Origin: Cryptomeria japonica
Taxonomy: Eukaryota > Streptophyta > Pinopsida > Cupressales > Cupressaceae
NCBI RefSeq assembly: GCF_030272615.1
Contig: NC_081406.1
Span: forward strand, 186,820,270-186,884,269
Length of the DNA: 64,000 nt
Direction of reading: 5' to 3'
Under the pieces are notes generated by a model. It saw only the letters and a program-made list of their open reading frames with translations, did no database searches and was not told where the DNA came from. Below, piece by piece: positions 21,661-32,099 of this stretch (the stretch's first letter is position 1; each line of letters starts with the position of its first letter). Made by a program: the position numbers and the translations under genes.

Positions 21661-23640
21661 ATGAGCCTCTATAGCTTGAGATAACCTTTAATGCCATTAC
21701 ATGGTTTTGGGCCCTAAATGAGACAATAGAATTTCATACTAAGGTTCCAAATTCATCCAAGGTTTGTTTGGGTTCGGCAAGGCCAAACCCATAGCAAACT
21801 AGCTTGGAAACCCAAACTAGGTTCAAACAAAATCGAGACCTAGGTCCTTTAGTAGGTTAACCAATATCATAGTTGTTGAGAGTTGTTAAGATAAATATAT
21901 TAGGTGCCAAGTATTAGTGTTGGGACATTTTGATAATTATACATAGTACTTTAACTTCCAAAATAAATCCAAGATATAGATGAGCTTGGAAGTTGAATTT
22001 TGTAGCTTTGAATCAAGATTGAGATTTCAACGTGTGACTAGATTCTTTATACTACAAACTACATGACCTTTACCTTGAAATTTGTATTTGGGAGGTTACA
22101 ACCAAGGCAATGATCATTATGGAAATCCACTTTCTCAAGTACACAATTATGTTTGATGAGGTGCTCAAGGGAGAAGAAAGATAGTAATCACATTGGCCCT
22201 AGAGAAATTGTAGAGGAATGGTTGTCATGTATGATTTAGTGCAATTACAACATCAAATTTTAATAAAAAATAATAAGAACTATTCTCTCATATATTATGA
22301 TCTTTAGATTCTTGTTTAAATTTTAGAATGCAATGTCGAATAGAGAGTTTTGTGATATACAACCATAATTTTTGAAATTGTTCAAAACTTATTATCTTCA
22401 AACTATTACATATCAAGATGCCTAGAATTTAGTTAGGTATATGTATGTAATGACCTTGCAATATATTAGAATGGGATGGTAGAGAAAATGTGCGTGACTT
22501 GAACTAGATATGCATACATACATGACAAGTGGTCTAGTGGGAATAATTAATCAATTGGGAAGTAATTGAAAATAAAATACATGTAAATAACTAACTTGGT
22601 GTTCAAGTTTGTTTATTTTTTATGTTATTACATATATAACTAAATGAATAATTCTTAAGTCAATTTTTAACATCATGAGTTATATGTTGTCAATATAGGA
22701 GAGTCTCGCATGTAATTTCTTTGATAATTTAAATCATATGGTCAAGGCAACCTTTTCTACCACTTAAAATGGATTGTAAAACCACTTTAGAAGGCACTTG
22801 AATGGTTTACTAATACTATACTCTTTCTCTAAGTTATATATGTCTAGTCATTAATAAACATTTTTTGAGATTTATAAAGGAATTCAAATCATACAGTGGC
22901 AATCAAACCCTATAATTAATTGGGATTATAAATTTTAGTTTTTCCAGTACACTCTTCACATATACATGTCTTAAAGGTATAATTATAATAAAATTCTAGA
23001 TAAATGGTCCAATAAAGTCGTAGGTGTTATAATGACATCTACACCTTTTAAAAGCATGGACCTATGTTTAATTTTTTGAAAACCCTTAAATATTTGAAAA
23101 TACTACCTATACTCTATTTGTTTACTTTTTGCAACTTAGTTTTATGACAAATTCTTTTGATGATTTGTTTCTATTAAAATCACTTGCATTTAATAATACT
23201 AAAATGTTTTATTTGATGCTAGGATAGAAGTTAAATAATATCCAACTCTCTAAACTAGATAATGTACTTATAAGAGAAATAATGTTTTATGTGTATGCTA
23301 TAACTAGGCGATTCTCCTATTTGTATGTATGCCAATCCTACATGTAAGAAAGAGCTATGTATATTTATAGAAACAAAATATGAATTATAGTGTTTTTATT
23401 TAGTGCATGGTATCATCTTGTGTATTTAGGATGAAGGTGCATGTAGGTGAATAGAAACTTCTTAGTTACATTTCTATTTCTCTCTTGGATATGTTTGAAA
23501 AGTGAACCATGTTTAAGGCATAGTAATAACTTATTATTTAACTCTTTGCTACCTAAAGTTTCATATTGAAAGGGAAGAAATAATATGGATTTAATAGTAA
23601 TTGTTATCATTTAAGGTTTTTAAAAGGTAATATTCGATAG
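21661..23640. other. Intergenic, nothing recognised
   Basis: This AT-rich sequence has no long open frame, no LTR boundary and no repeat that I can define. The short minus-strand frame at 23413-23610 has no recognisable content. Confidence 0.55.
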
Positions 23641-24830
23641 AATTTTGATACTAGCGTTGCAAGTAAGAAAGACATGCAGAAACAAATTATTACACTAGGG
23701 AAGGGTGTATAAAAAATAAAGAAACACATTTATAAATTTAGCCAAACAATATACTATAACATAATGATTTGTGTGGGGAAAGCCATTGCAAGGAAAAAAC
23801 CCCATAAAAAAAATAAACATAATTTACTATCAAATTTGAAAGAATATTGCAAAACACACGTTCTTCAAGTCTTTACAAGAGTATTTCATTAGCAATTAAA
23901 CATGGAAGAATTTTTGAAAGGTAAAAGAAAAAGACCACCTAAGACCACTATATGCAACTTTTGACAGTATTCCACATTTCTTTGTAATAAAATATACAAC
24001 AACTTGATACAAGCACATACTATTATGCCTTTAAAGAAAAAAATGACAAAGTTGACTTTTCATCACATTAACCCTTAGATGAACGATAATGTAGCTTACA
24101 AATAAAAGTAAATTTTAGTAAATATACATGGGAAAAACCCTTTCAAGAAAAAAATCTAACACTTCAAAGAATTGAACAAATGTATTAATTTGCAACTTGA
24201 CAAATATGTTGCAATACAATTGTACACTCAAATCTTTTAACATAGAGTTTTACATCTTGCTTCTTTGGAGGAAAACTAATAGCCTAATTCGATACAATTA
24301 AGAATTCTTGTCAAATCATCAAAATCAAACATCCTCATTTATTGAGCGCCAAGTGAATGCTTATGTAAAATATAACTCTTAACATGCATTTTACCACCAC
24401 CCATGCAAAGGTCCCACTTGACATTCAACATATTTACTTCCATGCAAATAGTCCCACTTGACATGCAACACACCTCCTTCATGCAAAGTGTTCCACCTAT
24501 CATAGTAGCTTCAATTTTTAACTCTTACATTATCATAATTTTTCATGTGACATGATCTATCATAATCAGTCATAAACTCCTACACCATGAAAGATGCCAT
24601 ATAATTAGCTTCATAGTGGGGTTCACAAAGTGGGATGTCTATTTCCTCCAATTTAGGATGCATGTCATCCTAGTCACTTGCCATGTAAAATAACACATAA
24701 TCATGTTGGGTCCCACAAAGTGGCATCATAAGTTAAACATAAAATAATTACACATGCATATAATAATTAAATAATCAAGTAATTTAATGCTCGGACTTGC
24801 AAAGGTCAAGATACTCTAATCCCATCAACT
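23641..24830. repeat. Possible eroded LTR
   Basis: Around 23771-23808 the phrase GTGTGGGGAAAGCCATTGC with AAAAAACCCC follows the GTGGAAACCC...GGGAAAAACC pattern of the LTRs in this window, and a similar phrase recurs near 24128. No TG/CA ends or target duplication could be fixed. This is only a suggestion that a degraded copia-type LTR lies here. Confidence 0.25.
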
Positions 24831-25439
24831 TTCGTAGTATTCCAACATCACCTTCATACTTAAAATCCTCGTACTTAAACTAATTCTTCAAGTACCAATT
24901 TATAGATAAATCAACAAGCTAGAAGGCACAAAGGAATTTACAAACCATGAGCTAAAACTCCCAAAAGGACAGTTCCCAACTTGGACACAATTCCAATGCC
25001 ATACTTGAAAATTTCTTACATCTTGTTAAAAATAGTAAATCATAATATAATAATCTCCATTTTGACCTACTCAACAAGGGTTCCCAACTTACCATTATTT
25101 CCTATTCAGAATAGGAACTCTATGCAAAATAATATAATCTATCATAAGCTAGTTAAAAATAATTCTTATTTCTAGCTCTGAGTCAGCGTTAACTAGGGTG
25201 TTGACTCGTAACATAGTAAAAATCTATCAACTAAAAACAACAACACCAAGAAATGATGTTGGCAACAAAACAACAGCATAGAGGCAAGAAGAACCAAACC
25301 TAGTTAGATAGGCAAAGGAAAAGCTATCCAATTGGAAAATAGCTAAGACCCCCAATCAAGGGGGGGAGGGGGGGGGGGGGTTGGGGCAAGGGAGAAGACT
25401 TCCCCTTCGGCCTGTGAGAAACCAAAATCTAGACGATGT
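24831..25439. other. Intergenic with G-rich tract
   Basis: No gene is seen. A near-pure G run with a few A and T interruptions lies at about 25361-25385 and could form a G-quadruplex on the plus strand. Confidence 0.5.
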
Positions 25440-25974
25440 TTCCATTGTGACCATTAAAGAAGAGATCAATCAGAAGGGACCCCGCAGGGTTACAATTAGA
25501 AGAGTCAACAAGGTGCTGCAATAGGACAACAAGAGGTTGCTGAAGAGCAACAACAGGTTGTGATGAAACAACACCATAAGAAGATTCAACAATAAAAGAT
25601 GGCTACAAAACAAGAGAAGCTGTAGTGGGGACCTTAGGAAATGAGGCCACAAAAGGAGCCACGGGGGCAATAGCAGCCATAAGGGGCACGACCTCATCCT
25701 GAGAGGGGATATCATCCTCATGGGAGGAGTTAGTAGGAGTAGAGTTCGGATCATTGACTGTTAAGTGATCAACAGTAGTATTCTTACACCAAGTAGAAAC
25801 ACCTTTGTGGTGTGAAATGGAGCAGTCCGAAGCAAGATCACACGTAGAGAAGCATCTCCTGCAATGAAAGGGGAGGCCTTCAAAATTTGGCAGTTGTGTC
25901 CAAGGTCTATCTCCCACCATAAGAACTACATTTCTAGGGAGACGCGATGAGATGTTAATTGTTGTAATTATCAT
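25440..25974 (-). pseudogene. LINE ORF1 fragment with damaged zinc knuckle
   Basis: The frame 25974-25603 reads RNVVLMVGDRPWTQLPNF and GLPFHCRRCFSTCDLASDC. In plant LINE ORF1 proteins (DUF4283 followed by a CCHC_4 knuckle) the block is LPFxCRxCxxxGHLxxDC. Here Gly-His is replaced by Cys-Asp, so the knuckle would not bind zinc normally. A Ser/Thr/Pro/Ala-rich tail follows, as in intact ORF1 proteins. No ORF2 follows in the expected place to the left, so it is an isolated piece. Confidence 0.72.
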
Positions 25975-28699
25975 TCTATTTACTTTTCAATTAAATTTTA
26001 TTTTTAAATTTAATGAGAATTATATGCTATTATTATTTATTATTTATTTATGTTTGTGGTGGGATCATATATATTGTAGTTTTTAACTCAATGATATTTT
26101 ACTAGTGTAATTGTTTATTTTTAGTAGATATAATTAGATAGATATATGACATCTCTATTTTCAAATAGATTATAAAAATTATTAAATTTTGAAGTTGTAA
26201 CTTAAAATATATGTTTACAATAGACTGTTTTGATTTTTCTCCAATTAAATTCTTTATATTAGATGGTCCTAAATAAATAATATTGTTAAGGACTAGGAAA
26301 TAGTTGTATAAAATTGAAAAATATAATTACAAAAATAAAACAAAAATTTCATTCTTATTTGTGAAAGAAAAACAAAAAGATAGGACTGTTGTTTTCTTAT
26401 CCAATTAAAAATGACAACTTTCCTTTATTATTTATGGGATTTCATCTTGATTTTGATTTTTTAAAGAAAAAAGAAATGTCTGCCGTGAATAAAAATTACT
26501 TTCTCGACTTTAATTTATTTTTTAAACTTTGATATGTATCTTCCATTATTTTACATAGATTTTTAAAAATAACCAATAGAATTAAAATTGTAGCAAAAAA
26601 TAATATGCAAAAATAAATTATTTAAACTTTAATAAATTTCACAAATCTTATATATCTATAAATTTACCATCAAATATTTTCTTATCAACTTATAAACCAA
26701 AACTATATCAATTTAATAATCAATACTAAGTCTCACATTATGGCATATAAATGAAAACAAAAGACTTGTAGTAGATACTGAAGCATCATGACTGTCATAT
26801 TTCTGTTTCAGTCAGTTTGTCATATTAGCAAGGTTGTCTCCTACCTATAACCAATTTAAAAAAAAGTTAAAAATAATTATAGTTAAGTCATTAGACCAAT
26901 ACAATATCTAAAGATCTGATCCAAATAATGCCAAGACATACTGTGATTCAATTAATGTTAACGATGTTTGTAATCTATTAATTGTATTTTTAAGTACGAG
27001 TTTTATTAAAATTTTAGATCTAATGAATTTTAAAAAAAAAAATTGTATTTTTATTTTGTTATTTTTCAATTTAAAATATTTATTATTTATTATAAAAAAT
27101 ATTAAATTATTATTTTATTAATATTTTAATTTTTTATATTTTGACTTTGTATTTAGTTTATTCTACTTTTTTTTTGATTTGTTTAAAATTTAATTTAAAT
27201 TATTTATGTCTTTTTACAAAATTACAAATAAAAATTAAAAGTTATTAAAGTTAATTTAATTTATAATTATTTATCTTATTAAAATTCTAATTTATTTTAG
27301 AACAATTATATTTGAATTTTTCTTTTAATTTATATAATACATTTAATTTATCTCTCCATTTTCACATCTCTCTGTCTCTGTCTCTGTCTCTATCTCCCCA
27401 TATCTATACCTCTCCCTCTCTCTCCTCTCTATGTTACTCCCTCTTTCTATATCTCTTTATTACTCTATCCTCTATCTATATATCTCTCTGGATATTGGTC
27501 ACACACTCCTTGTTACTTCTCCCCATGTATATCTCAATTTATCTCTCACACTTTGACACACACTCCTCGTTTCTCCCTCTCCCTCTCTATCTTTACATCT
27601 CCTCCCTATCTCTTCTCTCTATTGCCTCCTTTATCTCCCTCTTGATCCCTTTTTCTCTATCTTCCCATCTCTTCCTCTCCCACTCTATCTTATTATCTCT
27701 ATCTTTCTTTTTTAACTCATGTTTGAATCCCTATTAACTAGATGTGTTAGGTTTATTTTTTAAAGAATACATATAATAATTAGGTTTATTTTTTAATAAA
27801 AATATTTATATTTAATTTTTAGTATAATTTCATTTAAACTAAATGAAATCCTTATAATTGGTTTTATCATGTATATTTTGAAATAAAAAATAATTATTAA
27901 AATTTATATGTTTATTTAAAAAATATTTTATTTACAATATTATAAATGATAAAAAATGAATAAACTATTTTAAATAGACATTTTAGTTTTTAAAATACAA
28001 AGAAATCCAAAAAAAACAAAAAAATTCTATCATCCCTAAAAATTTGCTCCTATAATACAATTTTTTAAAAATAAATCATAATGTATATAAATAGTTTTTA
28101 TAATATCTTAAATTTAAAAATATAAATCTTAGCTTTACAAAAAGCAAGTGTTTTTTTTAAGAAAAAATAATAATCACTTTTGATTGGTGCAAACTAATTG
28201 AATAAAGCATCACTGAATGCAATAGTATTTCCTACAACAAGTACTAATAATATATAATCTAAAATGAATAATTAATAATTAGGTTTAAGATTAATTTTAT
28301 TATTATAATTATAATTATATATATTTTCTAATTAAATTATGAATATATTCTTAAGAAAAATGTATGTTTTCACTATAGTTTTTATAGTATATTATAATTG
28401 TTAATGTTATTTTATTGAAGTGAGAGTTATAGTTAATATTATAGAAATATAAATAAAAAATATAATTTTGAAATAACAATAATTTAAAATTATATTAATT
28501 AAGAATTGCAACAAATCTTTTTATTACAATACTATAAAGGCAAGTACTCGCCACTAGGAGGCAATTGCTATAATTATAATTCTATCATTTTTTAATTAAA
28601 TTAGCGTTATATTTTTTAGAAAAATATATCATCCCTAAAATATTAATATTTTTTTATAATATAATTATTTATATTATTTTGTTGAAGTAAAAGTTATAG
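25975..28699. other. AT-rich DNA with pyrimidine tract, no gene
   Basis: This is extremely AT-rich. From about 27345 to 27720 the plus strand is a degenerate CT-rich tract (TCTCTGTCTCTATCTCC-like) whose 141-codon open frame is only Ser/Leu/Ile/His. No transposon ends or RNA gene were recognised. Confidence 0.65.
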
Positions 28700-28899
28700 C
28701 TATTCTATTAGGGTTTTATGTTTCTTCCTTTGTATTCTAATTTTTGGCATTTGCGTTGTGTCATACAACAAACAGTGCCTAACTTTTTAGGTTTAAAAAT
28801 AGTCACGAGTAGCTCCAAGATAGCAGTTGTTGCTTTGGCATCTGGCATAAATGGTTCCACCAATCAAGTAAGCACAAAGATTTGTTTCTTGAAAGTTTT

Positions 28900-29940
28900 T
28901 TAATGAGGTATGCCTTTTGATAATTCCTTTGATGTGGTTTTACCTACTCCAGAATTCGATTATGCATGTCAATAGTAAGATCAATTTATGCTTATTGGTT
29001 ATTTTATTTGGAGAGACCCCCTGAAAACATGCTTTAGGATTAGACTTCCAAGGCATGGACCCCTTCTAGGATCCACCTTGTTGGTGTTGAAAACCTTAAC
29101 AAAGGCTTTTTTTTTTTTTTTTGTGGAGGTTAATCATGTCCAACTCATTTTTAAGAATGGTACATGGTATGCTAGGTCATGCTTACTTGTTTTTGAACCT
29201 TGGTCTTGAGACTTCTTTGTTTGTGATGATAAGAAACTCTAGGCCATAGTTTAGGTTGAGTTCACAGGTTTTTCTTCAGCTTGTTGAAACTTTCTTTCTT
29301 CCATTGTGGCATCTCTTGGGAGGATGGTTTGTGTCAAACCAGATTGGTTCTATCACGCTCATCCCCAACAAAATGGCGTGTATTGAAATAGATTTGGCTC
29401 ATGATATAAAGGACATAATTGGTATTTAGATAGGAAGCCTTCATCACACTCATGTGTTCTTTATTGAGTTTACCTAATGCATACTTTCAAATTGTCAATC
29501 TATGGAGGACAAGGTTTAGGACTACCTCTTGATTGCTTTGAGAGCTAAAACCCATCACGAGGTTGTAGATCCTTCGAGTTCTTCTTTAAAGGTGACTAAG
29601 CCAAAATAAAAAAGGATGATGATGATTCTTGAAGGAAAGGCCACCTCACCTATAATTTTGGCAAACAAGCCATAAGAACCTATGGTTTCTAATTTGGCAC
29701 CTTTAGTTCAGGGAAATATATTATTACCACCAAAAGTATTGAGGCTCCACTTTGTCAACCTAGGGTTCAAACTCGTCAACTAGCCTCAGTTCTTTCAACT
29801 AAAGCTAATTGATTACGTCAGTCTCATGTCCCATCTAAGAGTATGGAGGAAGGTGAGATCTTTCAAGAGAAACAAAGGGGTGGATTGCCTAGGTTTCAAC
29901 CAACCTCCACCTTCTTACATAACTAGTTCTCTTCCGTTGA
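28900..29940 (+). pseudogene. LINE ORF1 (DUF4283-like), decayed
   Basis: The 28988-29209 frame reads LIGYFIWRDPLKTCFRIRL, LLVLKTLTKAFFFFFVEVNH and LIFKNGTWYARSCLLVFEPW. The last block is the DUF4283 pattern (NGxYxxxxxxLVLxPWxPDF) of plant LINE ORF1. It continues through stops as DFFVCDDKKL, VEFTGFSSAC, NFLSSIVASLGRMVCVKPDW, then a charged tail to about 29940. The domain binds RNA in the LINE ribonucleoprotein. It contains multiple stops and a T-run expansion at about 29108-29122. Confidence 0.75.
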
Positions 29941-29954
29941 GGAAGATGATGACT

Positions 29955-30900
29955 TGAAATAGTATATTACATGATTTTTATCTCGAAGAATATAAGAGGT
30001 TTCACTGACCTTGCCAAGAAGTATTCTACGAGGGATACTTTGAAAAATTATCTTGGTATTGATGTGATATCTTTAGGAAATCAAAATTTCTTCTTTCATA
30101 CTTTCAGCTACATGTTGGGTTATTTGGCTAGCTAGTTTGGCTTTCGCTTCCAATCATGAGACTACTCATGGAAGTGTTGTTACTCTTCTTGCTCCATGGT
30201 GGTATTAGTATATTAATGACCATGGATATAATCCTATCCATCAGCTGATTGGGATCCTCATGTCAATAAAAAATCATTAGTTTGGGATAATGAATGTTTA
30301 TGCTCTCAATGATGTTGTTGAAAGATGTACCCTTTGCAATTGATCATGGATTCAATGGCCCCCAATACTTGGGTTAGGTGTAGGGATTTGAATATGTTGA
30401 GGTGGCATCTGACAAGGATGGGTTAGTGCATTTTTGTTGGATAGCTGATGAATCAGAGGTGCGGCTATACATGCATAATAAATTGGGGCTTTAAGATTAG
30501 TGGATTGGACATGGGAATCTTTTATATTTTTTGCGCATTTCCTTTTCTTTCCAAGAATCTATGGTTGATATTTGAAATGTTAATCTTGTCAAAATTGAGA
30601 AGATTCTCTCTTGTTGGATTAATAAGCCTCTATCCCTTGCTGGTAAATTCTACGCTTGTTCCAAAACATTGGTGGCAACCCATGTGTATTATTCTTCCTG
30701 TTGCGGTCATTCCAATGGCTCATATATGAAACTTGAAAAGATTCTTCATGATTGTTTTAAGCTTCTTACAAGGACTACATGTGGTTTCACCATTTGGTTG
30801 GGGTTTTCTGTTTGCTCCCACATGATTCTAGTGGGCTTCGTCTCCTCTCTACGTGAAGACAAGGTTTAGTCCTTTGTGCTAAATACATTGTTTGAGCCAT
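29955..30900 (+). pseudogene. LINE endonuclease-like region, decayed
   Basis: Starting near 29970 the text NIRGFTDLAKKYSTRDTL matches the SWNxRGLxxxxK opening of plant LINE ORF2 apurinic-type endonuclease. Later pieces, in shifting frames, include VVTLLAPWW, INDHGYNPIHQLIGIL, FGIMNVYALNDVVER and RDLNMLRWHLTRMG, the last corresponding to the GDFN block. The endonuclease would nick target DNA. Many stops and shifts are present. Confidence 0.72.
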
Positions 30901-31360
30901 TTCTAGGAATGAGGCCTAGAAGATTCTTCTGAGACATTTCATTTGTTCTAGCTTCCTAGCTCATAGGTTATCTTAGAAGGGATTGGCTTTTAGACCCTTC
31001 CTGTTATGCCAAAACCTACTCAAATAGAAGGCACTTTTGTTGCCAAAAGTATATGTTCTGCCTAGTAAGTCGTCAAGCCTTGGCTTTGGTGGTTGGCTCT
31101 GGATTTCAAAATGGATCATCTTTTAATCATCATAACCTTTGGTGGTCTCCTCTCATTCATGTACACTGGGGCCTCCCCCTAGCTTGCTTTGCCTAGGTCA
31201 ATTTATTGTGTTCGGGCTTCACTCTTCTGCTTGTTATTTTGTTTAGTTGTTTCTTTGCTTTTAAGGCTTTGCCCATGTGACTCTATAACTACTTTTGGGG
31301 TCTACTCATATGCCATGTCCCTCTATATTTTTTAGATATGAATATTAGAATTTTAATCTA

Positions 31361-32099
31361 ATATAGATACTCACATATTATTCATAAAAGTAAAAGTTAT
31401 AATTAATATTACATAAATATAATTAAAATAATATAATTTTAAAATAACATTGATTTAAAATTATAATAATTAAAAATCACCACAAATATTTTTATTACAA
31501 TATTACTCACTGCTATATGACACTTGTTTCAATATTCTTTTATGTTTGAATATCTGTTTTAAGTAAAAGAACGTTGAACGGAGAAATAGGAAAAATCAAA
31601 TGATCTGCTATTGTTCGATTGCGTTTGCATTTCGATTTCTGTGGTAGTCCGCCATTTGATAGGAAAGCTGAAATAGGAAAAATCAAATGATCTGGTATTG
31701 TTCGATTGGGCTTGCATTTCGATTTCTGTGGGAGTCCGTTATTTGATAGGTAAGCTGTTATATCTTGAAATAGTCCGTTTTATTTATACGTGGTTTGCAT
31801 TTAGAGAATCTAAGACGATGAATACACAAGCATTCCAAAGCCATTCATGTCCTGAAAGAGTGCTGTTACCACACACGGTAGACCTAACAAAGACTCACGA
31901 CTTGTGATGTAAATCAAACCAAGATCTAAATATCCCTTTCCTTCGCTTTCCTTGCAAGTAGCAACTTAGTAGTAATCAGAATACTTCCTAATATAGTATA
32001 AACAGGCATTATTTAACGCTCACTCATCTCCTTCACTCATACCTTAGGTCTCTTTCTCTAATTCATATTTGACTGAATCTTAGTTAGGCTCTAATTCTA
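31361..32099 (+). promoter_or_regulatory. Upstream region and promoter of polygalacturonase
   Basis: No coding is seen between the LINE end and the polygalacturonase ATG. A TATA-like TAGTATAAAC lies at 31995-32004, about 100 bases before the ATG. A pyrimidine-rich 5' leader (CTCACTCATCTCCTTCACTC) follows at 32019 on, consistent with transcription starting near 32030. An 87-bp direct repeat sits at 31583-31756. The TATA assignment is from position and sequence only. Confidence 0.55.
31583..31756 (+). repeat. 87-bp tandem repeat in promoter
   Basis: Two adjacent 87-base copies (31583-31669 and 31670-31756) each begin GAAATAGGAAAAATCAAATG. They differ at 7 of 87 positions by eye (about 92 percent identity). 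They lie 344-517 bases before the polygalacturonase ATG, so they may duplicate promoter elements. Confidence 0.9.

Larger units (their letters stand above)
28700..31360 (+). mobile_element. Second LINE relic, plus strand
   Basis: A heavily mutated LINE reads on the plus strand: an ORF1 region (28900-29940) followed by the start of ORF2 with an endonuclease-like domain (29960-30900). No RT motifs follow. From about 30900 the sequence passes into what looks like a 3' region without coding and ends in AT-rich DNA near 31360. The RT appears deleted. Orientation is opposite to the LINE at 15.6-19.4 kb. Confidence 0.75.

Noticed and set aside
27312-27737. 141-codon open frame
   Set aside because: Low-complexity CT-rich tract encoding Ser/Leu/His repeats.
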